64,000 nt of DNA from Candidatus Aminicenantota bacterium (GTDB taxonomy: Bacteria; Acidobacteriota; Aminicenantia; Aminicenantales; Aminicenantaceae): NCBI GenBank assembly GCA_011773465.1, contig WVXO01000007.1, forward strand, positions 1 through 64,000. The letters are read 5' to 3'. Below are positions 18,012 to 26,111 of the stretch, in pieces. Positions within the stretch are counted from its first letter, which is position 1. The number at the start of each line of letters is the position of its first letter. The notes under the pieces are model-generated. The model was not told the origin of the DNA. It saw nothing but the letters and a program-made list of their open reading frames with translations, and searched no databases. Made by a program: the position numbers and the translations under genes.

Positions 18012-18148
18012 AAAAAGGTGAAAATTTGTAATTTAAAATTGGTGAAATTAAAATAATTTATGTCAAAGCTAATGAACATAGAAATGAAAAGTTATACCAA
18101 TCAATCTTACTGCCTGAATCCGGATAGCTGCTTATTGGATTTACTAGA

Positions 18149-19291
18149 ATGAAAAGAAGACAATTCTTCAAAACAGCTGGAGGAGCCACTTTTCTGGCAA
18201 GCGCGGGTTTGATGAATCAAACCTCTACATTTCCGGCATTCCTTATGGATCTCTATGCCCTTGGAGAGGAGGCAAACCTTTCAAAAGTTGAAGCGCGTTA
18301 TTATAAGAAACACCCTGACAGGGAAATAGAGTGTACTCTTTGCCCTCGGTTCTGTAAATTGGGGGATAAGGAAAGAGGCTACTGTGGAGTTAGAGAAAAT
18401 ATCGGGGGTACCTACTACACCTTAGTTTACGGCAAGGCTTGCTCTATCGCACTTGATCCTATCGAAAAAAAACCTCTTTTTCACTATCTGCCAAAAAGCA
18501 GCGCTCTGTCCATCGCCACTGCAGGCTGCAATGTAAACTGCAAATTCTGCCAGAATTGGGAGATATCCCAGGTTAGACCGGAACAGATCCAGAACTATGA
18601 TTTTCCTCCCGGGGCAGTGGTGAAGACTGCAAAGAAGTACCGCTGTGCAGTAATCGCCTATACCTACACAGAGCCTGTCGTCTTCTATGAATACATGTAC
18701 GACACGTCTTTAGAAGCCCGAAAAAAAGGGGTCAGGACCGCTGTCATCACTGGAGGGCACATCAATCCCGAACCTATGGAAGACCTAACAAAAGTTGTGG
18801 ATGCGATAAAGATTGATCTTAAAGCTTTCTCCCAGGACTTTTACACAAAATATGTGAGAGGAGAGCTCCAGCCAGTCCTTGATGCTATAAAAATCGTTCA
18901 TAAAAGCTCTGCCTGGCTTGAACTGGTCTATCTTGTCATCCCTAACCTAAACGATAGCTCGGATGAAATCCGCAAGATGTGCCAATGGATTGTGAAAGAA
19001 ATCGGACCCGATGTGCCAGTCCATTTTTCGAAGTTTGTTCCTATGTACCTTGTGAAAAACCTTCCTCCAACTCCTGTATCCACCTTAGAAAAAGTTCATA
19101 AAATTGCTCTCGAAGAGGGGATTCGTTATGTTTACATCGGAAACGTCCCCGGTCATTCAGCAGAAAGCACGTATTGTCCCAATTGTAAAAAAATTGTTAT
19201 TGAGCGGAGAGGCTATAGCATAGGTAAAATTGCTCTCAAAGGAGGAAAGTGCAAATATTGTGATAATCCCATTCCAGGGATCTGGATTTGA
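18149..19291 (+). CDS. amrS: AmmeMemoRadiSam-system radical SAM protein with Tat-like signal
   Basis: The 380-residue protein begins MKRRQFFKTAGGATFLASAGL, a twin-arginine signal. The core has ECTLCPRFCKLGDKERGYCGVRENIGG (residues 53-79), the radical SAM cluster motif CNVNCKFC (about 126-133), YTYTEPVVFYEYMYDT, VDAIKIDLKAF and IPNLNDSSDEI. The C-terminal zinc-knuckle YCPNCKKIVIERRGY...GGKCKYCDNPIPG completes the family pattern. The system's usual partners AMMECR1 and MEMO are not in the window. Neighbours are DUF362 and a membrane spermidine-synthase-like protein, overlapped by 4 bases. The in vivo reaction is unknown. Confidence 0.9.
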   Translation: MKRRQFFKTAGGATFLASAGLMNQTSTFPAFLMDLYALGEEANLSKVEARYYKKHPDREIECTLCPRFCKLGDKERGYCGVRENIGGTYYTLVYGKACSIALDPIEKKPLFHYLPKSSALSIATAGCNVNCKFCQNWEISQVRPEQIQNYDFPPGAVVKTAKKYRCAVIAYTYTEPVVFYEYMYDTSLEARKKGVRTAVITGGHINPEPMEDLTKVVDAIKIDLKAFSQDFYTKYVRGELQPVLDAIKIVHKSSAWLELVYLVIPNLNDSSDEIRKMCQWIVKEIGPDVPVHFSKFVPMYLVKNLPPTPVSTLEKVHKIALEEGIRYVYIGNVPGHSAESTYCPNCKKIVIERRGYSIGKIALKGGKCKYCDNPIPGIWI

Positions 19292-21423
19292 TCACTTTTC
19301 TCCCGCCTTTTCTTCTGGGTTTCCTTGCTCTTTCCTTCCAAATTTTTTTGTTGAGGGAATTCTCCGTTCATTTCTACGGAAACGAAATCACTTTTGGTTT
19401 TATCCTTGCTTCCTGGCTATTGTGGGGAGGGCTAGGAAGCATTTATGCCTCCAAATTAAAATTTCATCCCCTAAGATTTCCTCAAGCCTATTATGCTGTT
19501 ATACTCTTTCTCCCCCTCTGTCTCGTAGTCCTCAGGTTTTCCCGCTTCTTTCTGAGAGTGCTTCCTGGGGAGATAACGGGAATTATCCCGATGTTGTTCT
19601 CTTCTCTTGTACTTGCTTTTTTTATAAGCTTCCCCCTGGGAATTCTTTTTGTCTTCAACGCCCATTTCCAGAAGGGTGATCTTTATCGCGTTTACTTTTT
19701 AGAGTCTTTGGGGTCTTCCGCAGCAGGATTGATAGTCTATCTTTTTCTCATCCCGGTTTTCTCTAACTGGCAGGGAGCAGCGATTGTCGGAGGATCTGCT
19801 TCTCTCTTGATTTTCTTTTCCTTCGGCAAAAAAAAGCAAATTATTTTGCCCCTTTCTATCCTCATTTTCCTGGCGGCCTTCATCGCCTTTGACTTCCCCA
19901 GCCAGAAAATCTACTGGAAGCCCTTTTCTCTTATAAAAAGCAAAGATACACCGTACGGCAAACTACAGATTCTCAAAACCGAGGAGCAGATATCCCTTTA
20001 TAACAACAGCCTTCATGATTATTCCTCCCCTAATCTGGCTGCTTCTGAGGAATCTGTCCATTTTGCTCTTCTCCAGAATCCTAGGGCAAGAAATGTCCTG
20101 TTGGTGGGAGGAGGAGCAGGTGGAGGATTGAGCCAGATTCTTAAATATTCTCAAGTCGAGGTTGACTACGTCGAACTCGACCCTGAAATTATTCGCCTCT
20201 CCCTCCAATTTCTGCCCGAAAAAGAAAAGAGTGCCTTGAAAAATGAAAGAATCCATACATTTTATCAAGATGGAAGAGCTTTCCTCAAAGAAACTCGGAA
20301 AAAATACGATATGATAATCCTCAGCCTGCCTGAACCGGCCACAGCCCAAATCAATCGGTTTTATACCAAAGAATTCTTCCTTGAAGCGAGAGAAAAACTG
20401 ACTGAGAAAGGTGTGTTTTCCTTTCGCGTTCCCTCTGCAGAAAATTATATCAGTCTTGAGCTCCAAGACTTCCTCTCCTCTCTTTATTTCACCATCAAAG
20501 AGGTGTTCCCTTTCGTAGAAGTAGTACCTGGGGATACGAACATATTCCTAGGCTCGCCTCAGCCCCTCTCTATAGGATTCGAGGAACTCAGCCAGAAAAT
20601 CGAGGATTTAAACCTCAAGAATTCCTATGTAAGTCCCCCGCTCCTCTTTTCTCGTCTTAGTTCGCTCAGGATAGAATTTATAAAAGAGAAAGTATCTTCG
20701 GGCAAAAAAACAATAAACCAGGACTTCTCTCCCATAAGCTATTTCTATAATTCTGTGCTGTGGAGTACTCAGTTCAAAGGATTAGAAAGGAAAATATTTT
20801 CTTTCTTCTCCAAGGTTCCTTTCTTCTGGCTATTGGATCTTCCTCTAATTCTTTTTATATCTCTTCTCATCATTCTCTGGTGGAGACGAAAGAAATCACC
20901 TTTTTTCCTTGTTCCTCTGGCTGTCATGGGCTTCACCACTATAGTCGTTGAGATCATTGTTATCATCTCCTTCCAAACTCTGTATGGATATGTTTATCGC
21001 AGGATCGCGCTGCTTCTCACCTGCTTTATGATAGGCCTTTTCTTAGGCTCTTATCGAGGGAAGAAAAGAAAAAAAATATATTTCGCTCTGCTACCTTTCA
21101 TCCAGTTTGGCATACTACTCCTCGTCCTCTTTCTCCATCTTGCTCTGAAGATACACCCTCCTGAACTCTTCTTTTTTATTTATCTTCTTCTCCTCGGCTT
21201 TTTGGGGGGCGATTTGTTTGTCGTATCCAACAATCTCTTTTTAAGAGAGAAAAAGAACTACGGTCTGGGCTATGGCCTGGATTTGCTCGGTTCCTTCCTT
21301 GGAGCACTTGCCGTTTCTACTTTCCTTATTCCTCTGGTCGGGCTACCCCTTCTTCTCAGGTATCTCTTTCTCCTTAATTCATTCTGCATTCTTTTTCTCT
21401 TCGGAGGACTGAAAAGATCCTAA
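19288..21423 (+). CDS. Membrane-fused spermidine synthase-like protein
   Basis: The 711-residue protein starts at a TTG overlapping the stop of the radical SAM gene. Residues 1-210 hold about seven membrane segments. Residues about 225-440 form a spermidine-synthase-like Rossmann domain: NVLLVGGGAGGGLSQILKYSQVEVDYVELDPEII, then IHTFYQDGRAFLKETRKKYDMIILSLPEPATAQINRFYTKEFF. Residues about 515-711 contain further membrane segments. The AdoMet/dcSAM loop is present. In known SpeE the conserved Asp after the 'DG.' strand is catalytic; here it reads LSLPEPATAQ rather than DxxDP, so aminopropyl transfer is doubtful. It is translationally coupled to the radical SAM gene. Confidence 0.82.
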   Translation: MITFLPPFLLGFLALSFQIFLLREFSVHFYGNEITFGFILASWLLWGGLGSIYASKLKFHPLRFPQAYYAVILFLPLCLVVLRFSRFFLRVLPGEITGIIPMLFSSLVLAFFISFPLGILFVFNAHFQKGDLYRVYFLESLGSSAAGLIVYLFLIPVFSNWQGAAIVGGSASLLIFFSFGKKKQIILPLSILIFLAAFIAFDFPSQKIYWKPFSLIKSKDTPYGKLQILKTEEQISLYNNSLHDYSSPNLAASEESVHFALLQNPRARNVLLVGGGAGGGLSQILKYSQVEVDYVELDPEIIRLSLQFLPEKEKSALKNERIHTFYQDGRAFLKETRKKYDMIILSLPEPATAQINRFYTKEFFLEAREKLTEKGVFSFRVPSAENYISLELQDFLSSLYFTIKEVFPFVEVVPGDTNIFLGSPQPLSIGFEELSQKIEDLNLKNSYVSPPLLFSRLSSLRIEFIKEKVSSGKKTINQDFSPISYFYNSVLWSTQFKGLERKIFSFFSKVPFFWLLDLPLILFISLLIILWWRRKKSPFFLVPLAVMGFTTIVVEIIVIISFQTLYGYVYRRIALLLTCFMIGLFLGSYRGKKRKKIYFALLPFIQFGILLLVLFLHLALKIHPPELFFFIYLLLLGFLGGDLFVVSNNLFLREKKNYGLGYGLDLLGSFLGALAVSTFLIPLVGLPLLLRYLFLLNSFCILFLFGGLKRS

Positions 21424-21511
21424 TTTTTAATATAATTTTCTCTGCTATAACTAAAAATGGGATAAAAAAAGTCGAGACGTGACTCGATGTTTTATAAAAA
21501 AAAGTCTTCAC

Positions 21512-21534
21512 AAAATGGGGCCAGGCCCCATTTT
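21512..21534. repeat. GGGGCC palindrome (REP-like)
   Basis: AAAATGGGGCC-A-GGCCCCATTTT is a perfect 11-bp-arm palindrome. A degenerate copy (AAAAATGGGGCTTGCGCGCATTTTT-type) follows at 21561-21586. The same core occurs at 26043-26093, so it is an interspersed family. Located after the stop of the spermidine-synthase-like gene and followed by T-rich sequence, it could also act as a terminator. The remaining 21424-21831 interval holds only this and the hdr promoter. Confidence 0.75.
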
Positions 21535-21724
21535 CTTTAATTTTTTATTATACTTTTTATAAAAATGGGGCTTGCGCGCATTTTTTCATTTTTTTCCGTC
21601 CCTTTTTTTCGTCCTGCTTATTGAAAAGATGCCAACTTTTTATCAAACTGTTGCCTTTATAACCAAAATTTGGCTGAAAAGAGAAAAAAAGTGGCAGGTT
21701 TCTTGCCAAAATAACATAAATTTC

Positions 21725-21753
21725 TTGACAGAATCCGCTAATTATGTTGTACT
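21725..21753 (+). promoter_or_regulatory. Promoter of the hdr-kor-flx-frd cluster
   Basis: A perfect TTGACA (21725-21730), a 17-base spacer and TGTACT (21748-21753) lie about 80 bases before hdrC. No other promoter-like sequence of similar quality was seen up to 33.8 kb, and most genes in between overlap or nearly touch. Confidence 0.5.
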
Positions 21754-21831
21754 GAAAAGTAATTCATTTCTTTACCTATCCTATATTACCTATAGGAAAT
21801 TGTGCTCTTTTATTTAAGTGAGTAAGCCCTA

Positions 21832-22239
21832 ATGAGAATCAACATCTCCAAAAGAAAAATCAAAGATCCCTTTGTTGCCAAGGTAGAAGAAATAAGCGGC
21901 CAGAATCTTCTTGCCTGTTATCAATGCGGCAAGTGTTCCGCAGGCTGTCCAGCTGTCTCTGAAATGGATATCCTTCCCAATCAAATAATCCGCTATGCTC
22001 AACTTGGCTTCAAGGATGAGCTTTTGCAGTCGAAATCCATCTGGATATGCGCTTCCTGCTTTACCTGCAACGCCCGCTGTCCTAAAGGAATAAACATTGC
22101 TGAAGTCATAGAAGCCATAAGGGAAATATTGCTGCGTAAGAGAGAAGACCACCTCAAGATTAAAAAACTTTCAGATGCAGAAAAGGGAGATGTTCCTCCT
22201 ATTGCAATCATAAGCAGTTTGAGGAAATTTACATCATAA
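21832..22239 (+). CDS. hdrC: Heterodisulfide reductase subunit C (HdrC-like)
   Basis: The 135-residue electron-transfer subunit has two [4Fe-4S] motifs: CYQCGKCSAGCP (Cys 31-41) and CASCFTCNARCP (about 70-80). The intervening helix (LPNQIIRYAQLGFKDELLQSKSIW) is the standard HdrC fold. HdrC passes electrons between HdrA and HdrB. It is the first gene of the thirteen-gene cluster, with hdrB 53 bases downstream. In bacteria without coenzymes M and B the partner disulfide is unknown. Confidence 0.9.
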   Translation: MRINISKRKIKDPFVAKVEEISGQNLLACYQCGKCSAGCPAVSEMDILPNQIIRYAQLGFKDELLQSKSIWICASCFTCNARCPKGINIAEVIEAIREILLRKREDHLKIKKLSDAEKGDVPPIAIISSLRKFTS

Positions 22240-22292
22240 ATTTTTAACAATGGTTTATACTTTTTATAATCAAAATAGCATAAGGATTCATA

Positions 22293-23171
22293 ATGAAAAT
22301 AAGTTATTACCCTGGTTGCACTCTGAAAAACAATGCGAAAAATTTTGAAGATTCAACCTTATGTTCTTTAAAGCGCCTCGAAGTAGAAGCTGAAGAACTT
22401 GATCGATGGAACTGCTGCGGGACTGTCTTCTCGCTGGCCACTGATGACTTGATTCATCACGTGGCTCCTATCCGAAACCTCATCCGAGTCAAGGAAACCA
22501 ACACAAACAAAGTCATGACTCTCTGTGCCATGTGTTTCAATACCTTAAAAAGAGCAAATGAAAGAGTAAAATCCGACCCAGAGAGCCTTGATAAGATAAA
22601 TAAATTTATGTATCGCGAGGAAGTCGAATACGAAGGAGACGTTAAGATCCTTCACCTCTTGGAGCTGCTGAGAGATGAGATAAAATTCGAAAATATCGCT
22701 AAAAAAGTAGTAAAGCCTTTGAAAAATCTAAGGATAGCCAACTACTATGGCTGTCTCCTAGTCCGTCCTAAAGAGATTGGACTTGACGATATTGAAAATC
22801 CGACTGTCTTAGAAAATCTCATAACTACGCTAGGTGCAGACGCCATAGATTTCCCTTATAAGACTGAATGCTGCGCTTCTTACCAAACTGTCGATAAACC
22901 CGAAAACGTAGCTGATAGAACATACCACATCCTTACCTCGGCTCAATCTCAAGGCGCTGAGCTTGTATCTGTAAGCTGTCCGCTCTGTGCTTTTAATCTA
23001 GACCACCGTCAGAAAGAAACTGTCAAAAAATATCCAGAGTTCAAGAATATCCCGGTCCTTTATTTCACCCAGATCATGGCTCTTGCTTTGGGTTGTCCTG
23101 AGAAGGATTTAAGGTTTGATCTCCATTATATTAATCCCAAGCCAGTATTGAGAGAGAAAGGATTACTCTGA
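22293..23171 (+). CDS. hdrB: Heterodisulfide reductase subunit B (HdrB-like)
   Basis: The 292-residue protein carries two complete CCG domains. The first is YYPGC...WNCCGTVF...TLCAMC (residues about 5-80). The second is NYYGC...TECCASY...SCPLC (about 149-237). In methanogen HdrB these bind two non-cubane [4Fe-4S] clusters that split the heterodisulfide; all the required cysteines are visible here. It is therefore expected to be an active thiol/disulfide or electron-delivery site rather than a degenerate subunit. It is followed 7 bases later by the ferredoxin-like korD. Confidence 0.92.
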   Translation: MKISYYPGCTLKNNAKNFEDSTLCSLKRLEVEAEELDRWNCCGTVFSLATDDLIHHVAPIRNLIRVKETNTNKVMTLCAMCFNTLKRANERVKSDPESLDKINKFMYREEVEYEGDVKILHLLELLRDEIKFENIAKKVVKPLKNLRIANYYGCLLVRPKEIGLDDIENPTVLENLITTLGADAIDFPYKTECCASYQTVDKPENVADRTYHILTSAQSQGAELVSVSCPLCAFNLDHRQKETVKKYPEFKNIPVLYFTQIMALALGCPEKDLRFDLHYINPKPVLREKGLL

Positions 23172-23178
23172 GGATCAA

Positions 23179-23454
23179 ATGGTTTATTTTGGCGATTTAA
23201 AAGCAAAAAAGGGCAAAATCCATATTGATAAGGATAGGTGCAAAGGATGTCAATTCTGTGCAGAATACTGCCCCAAAGATGTGCTAGAGATGTCTGAAGA
23301 ATTCAATGTAAAGGGCTATCATCCCCCTTATGTCAAGAATGAGGATGATTGCCTTTACTGCCAACTCTGCGAGACAATTTGTCCTGAATTTGCCATATTT
23401 GTCACTCTTAAAAAAGAGGAGGAAGAAGGTGAAAAAGGTGAAAGCAGACCCTAA
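23179..23454 (+). CDS. korD: Ferredoxin-type delta subunit of 2-oxoacid:ferredoxin oxidoreductase
   Basis: The 91-residue 2x[4Fe-4S] protein has [12 protein letters not shown] (residues 15-26) and [12 protein letters not shown] (about 57-68), spaced as in KorD/PorD. The C terminus is a charged tail ([14 protein letters not shown]) whose DNA contains the Shine-Dalgarno for korA; the two genes overlap by 26 bases. It should transfer electrons from the KorAB thiamine site to free ferredoxin or, given the context, to the Hdr complex. Confidence 0.88.
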   Translation: MVYFGDLKAKKGKIHIDKDRCKGCQFCAEYCPKDVLEMSEEFNVKGYHPPYVKNEDDCLYCQLCETICPEFAIFVTLKKEEEEGEKGESRP

Positions 23455-24595
23455 AGGAGTCTTAACCGGAGCTCATTATTTAGACGGAGACCATGCTCTT
23501 GCCGAGGGAGCTCTGGCGGCTGGATGCCGATTTTTTGCTGGCTATCCCATAACTCCCTCCACAGAAACAGCTGAAAGATTTGCCGAAAGAATTCCCAAGG
23601 TAGGAGGAGTCTTCATCCAGATGGAAGACGAGCTTGCCTCTATTGCAGCCTTGATAGGAGCTGCCTGGGGAGGGAAGAAAGTTATGACTGTCACTTCTGG
23701 CCCTGGTTTTTCGTTGATGATGGAAAATATAGGCCTGGCCTGCATGCTGGAAACCCCCCTGGTGATCGCCAATGTCCAAAGAGGAGGACCCTCAACAGGG
23801 CTCCCTACTTTAACCGGTCAGCAGGACATGATGCAGGTTAAATGGGGCTCCCACGGTGATTACGAGATAATCGCCCTTTCTCCTGATTCTCCTCAGGAGT
23901 GTTTCGACCTCTGCATCGAGGCTTTCAATCTATCCGAAATTTACAGAGTTCCCAGCTTTGTCATGACAGACGAATGTGTAGGACATATGCACGAGAAAGT
24001 AGTGATCCCTCCTGCTGAAGAAATCGAACTTGTCGAGCGGAAATGGTACAAGGGTCCAAAGGATAAATACCTGCCTTTCAAGCCTGATGAAGACATGATT
24101 CCCTTTATGGTCAAAGTTGGGGACGGATACCACTTCCACGTCACTGGATTAACTCATGACGAACGCGGCTACCCTGTTATCAACGCTGAATGCCAAAATG
24201 TCTGTGTTCCTCATCTGGTGGATAAAATTAACATGAATGCAGATAAAATCATTAAACTCGAGGAAGATGAAACAGATAACGCTGAAATCATAGTTATTTC
24301 TTACGGAATAACCTCAAGGGTTACTACAAGAGCAGTTCGTAAGGCGAGAAAAGCCGGTATAAAAGTGGGCACGATAAGGCTTATTACAGTCTGGCCCTTT
24401 CCCGAAAAGAGAATAAAAGAGCTAGCCAAGAAAATTAAGGCGTTCGTTGTCCCCGAGATAAATTACGGCCAGGTGGTTTATGAAGTTGAACGATGCGCTT
24501 TCGGTCAAGCTCCGGCCATTCGTGTTCCTCACTGCGGCGGCTGGGTCCATGATCCAGAAGATATTTTTAAAGCCATCAAGGAGGCTTCAAAATGA
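23429..24595 (+). CDS. korA: 2-oxoacid (probably 2-oxoglutarate):ferredoxin oxidoreductase alpha subunit
   Basis: I place the start at GTG 23429, 7 bases after GAGGAGG, giving 388 residues; an in-frame ATG at 23330 lies deep in korD and lacks family similarity. The product shows [97 protein letters not shown] and a transketolase C-like end. The [15 protein letters not shown] pattern is typical of KorA rather than PorA. The enzyme interconverts 2-oxoglutarate + CoA with succinyl-CoA + CO2 using ferredoxin. It overlaps korB by 4 bases. Confidence 0.9.
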   Translation: MKKVKADPKGVLTGAHYLDGDHALAEGALAAGCRFFAGYPITPSTETAERFAERIPKVGGVFIQMEDELASIAALIGAAWGGKKVMTVTSGPGFSLMMENIGLACMLETPLVIANVQRGGPSTGLPTLTGQQDMMQVKWGSHGDYEIIALSPDSPQECFDLCIEAFNLSEIYRVPSFVMTDECVGHMHEKVVIPPAEEIELVERKWYKGPKDKYLPFKPDEDMIPFMVKVGDGYHFHVTGLTHDERGYPVINAECQNVCVPHLVDKINMNADKIIKLEEDETDNAEIIVISYGITSRVTTRAVRKARKAGIKVGTIRLITVWPFPEKRIKELAKKIKAFVVPEINYGQVVYEVERCAFGQAPAIRVPHCGGWVHDPEDIFKAIKEASK

Positions 24596-25464
24596 AGGAA
24601 GAAGATCGTCGCGAAGGAAAAAACCCGATCGAAAATTTACTGAGAATGGACAGGATTCCCCATATCTGGTGTCCGGGCTGTGGCATAGGTGTTGTAGTTA
24701 CTTCCTTCGCCGAAGCCCTGAGGAAAAGTGAAATTGACCTGGATAAAACTGCTATTATATCTGGAATCGGATGCACAGGAAGAGTTGCTGGTTATGTTAA
24801 ACTGGATTCTATTCACACAACCCATGGCCGAGCTGTGCCTGTTGCCACTGGATTAAAACTGGCTAATCCCGAATTAAAAGTCGTTGTTTTCAGCGGAGAT
24901 GGAGATATTGCAGGGATTGGGGGTAATCATTTCATCCATGCGGCAAGAAGAAATATGGATCTCGTCATTATCTGTGTTAACAATTTTAATTATGCCATGA
25001 CAGGAGGCCAAGTAGCAGCCACAACCCCTATCTCGGCTAATGCCTCCACTGCTCCTTTCGGCAATTTTGAGTATCCTTTTAACTTACCCTATCTTGCTGA
25101 AGCCAGCGGGGCAACTTATGTTGCTCGCTGGACTGCTCTTCACTTAAGGAGAGTGACTAAATCTGTGCAGGAAGCTCTCGGCAGGAGAGGCTTTTCTTTC
25201 ATCGAAGTCATCACTCCTTGCGTAACTCTCTATGCTCGCAGAAACCGACTAGGCGATGGATTGAACCTGCTGAAATATTATTACGAAAAATCTGAAATTC
25301 AGCACGGTGCTGATACGAAGACACTTGATATAAGCTACCAGGGAAAGCTCATAGTTGGCAAGTTCGTTGATAAAGATAAGCCAACTTTTCTCGATTGCAT
25401 GAATGAGCATCTCGGTAAAGTTTTAGGCGATAAATACGAGCCTTACGGAGGAAACCATGACTGA
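24592..25464 (+). CDS. korB: 2-oxoacid:ferredoxin oxidoreductase beta subunit (TPP-binding)
   Basis: The 290-residue protein has CPGCGIGVVVTSFAEAL (cluster/TPP region, residues 25-41) and GIGCTGR. The thiamine-diphosphate motif reads GDGDIAGIGGNHFIHAARRNMDLVIICVNNFNYAMTGGQ (about 102-140). ATTPISANASTAPFGNFEYPFN is the usual KorB follow-on. It is the catalytic partner of korA, overlapped by ATGA at each end with korA and korC. Confidence 0.92.
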   Translation: MKEEDRREGKNPIENLLRMDRIPHIWCPGCGIGVVVTSFAEALRKSEIDLDKTAIISGIGCTGRVAGYVKLDSIHTTHGRAVPVATGLKLANPELKVVVFSGDGDIAGIGGNHFIHAARRNMDLVIICVNNFNYAMTGGQVAATTPISANASTAPFGNFEYPFNLPYLAEASGATYVARWTALHLRRVTKSVQEALGRRGFSFIEVITPCVTLYARRNRLGDGLNLLKYYYEKSEIQHGADTKTLDISYQGKLIVGKFVDKDKPTFLDCMNEHLGKVLGDKYEPYGGNHD

Positions 25465-26038
25465 GATCAGGTTTTCTGGTTTTGGTGGTCAAGGAATCAT
25501 TCGCTGCGGCTTAATTGCTGGAAAGGCCCTTTCTCTTTTTGACAATAAGCAGGCGACAATGACCCAGAGCTTCGGTCCTGAAGCCAGAGGAAGCGCCTGC
25601 AGTTCTCAACTCGTTGTCTCAGATGATCGAGTCCTATATCCTTATATTTCAGCCCCTGAAATTCTTGTCTCCATGTCCCAGGAAGCATATGACAAGTACG
25701 AACCAGAATTACGGGAAGATGGACTTCTCCTCATAGACAAGGATTTAGTCAAGCCAAAACCTCCTCGAGGAAAAATTAAGAGCTATTCTATTCCTTCTAC
25801 AAGGTTTGCTGAAGAATTAGGGAATCGTATTATCGCCAACCTAGTTATGCTGGGATTTTTCACAGCAATAACCCGTGTCGTCTCTCCTGAGGCCATGAAA
25901 AAAGCACTCCCCGGCTTAGTCCCGGAAAGATTTCTTGAGCTTAACAAGAAAGCTTTTGATAAAGGTTATGAATACGGAAAAAAAATCCTGGCTGAAGAGA
26001 AAAAACCTAAAACCTCAAAACAAAAGGTAAAAAAATGA
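25457..26038 (+). CDS. korC: 2-oxoacid:ferredoxin oxidoreductase gamma subunit
   Basis: The 193-residue protein has the gamma-family opening IRFSGFGGQGIIRCGLIAGKAL and TMTQSFGPEARGSACSSQLVVSD, with the conserved NLVMLGFFTA helix near 135. It closes the korDABC set. Its last codons and stop (AAAGGTAAAAAAATGA) form the first copy of an 18-bp direct repeat whose second copy starts hdrA. The original korC/hdrA junction was therefore probably an ATGA overlap. Confidence 0.92.
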   Translation: MTEIRFSGFGGQGIIRCGLIAGKALSLFDNKQATMTQSFGPEARGSACSSQLVVSDDRVLYPYISAPEILVSMSQEAYDKYEPELREDGLLLIDKDLVKPKPPRGKIKSYSIPSTRFAEELGNRIIANLVMLGFFTAITRVVSPEAMKKALPGLVPERFLELNKKAFDKGYEYGKKILAEEKKPKTSKQKVKK

Positions 26039-26111
26039 AAAAAATGGGGCCTAGAAAAAATGGGGCCTGGCCCCAATTTAATGGCCCCAATTTAAAGGTA
26101 AAAAAATGAAA
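26023..26111. repeat. REP-like palindrome insert flanked by 18-bp direct repeats inside the operon
   Basis: AAAGGTAAAAAAATGAAA occurs at 26023-26040 and again at 26094-26111. Between them lies TGGGGCC...TGGGGCC-T-GGCCCCA...GGCCCCA, a double palindrome of the same family as 21512. The second direct repeat supplies the Shine-Dalgarno and ATG of hdrA. This looks like an insertion that duplicated its target, or a slippage/repair event, and it leaves both flanking genes intact. Confidence 0.75.

Noticed and set aside
19288-21423. Functional spermidine synthase (speE)
   Set aside because: The Rossmann fold fits, but the usual catalytic Asp motif after the DG strand is replaced and large membrane regions flank it. 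A plain SpeE label would mislead.
21572-21817. 81-residue plus-strand ORF before hdrC
   Set aside because: Phe/Lys-rich AT-driven composition, no Shine-Dalgarno, and it spans a palindrome and the hdr promoter; no protein-like pattern.
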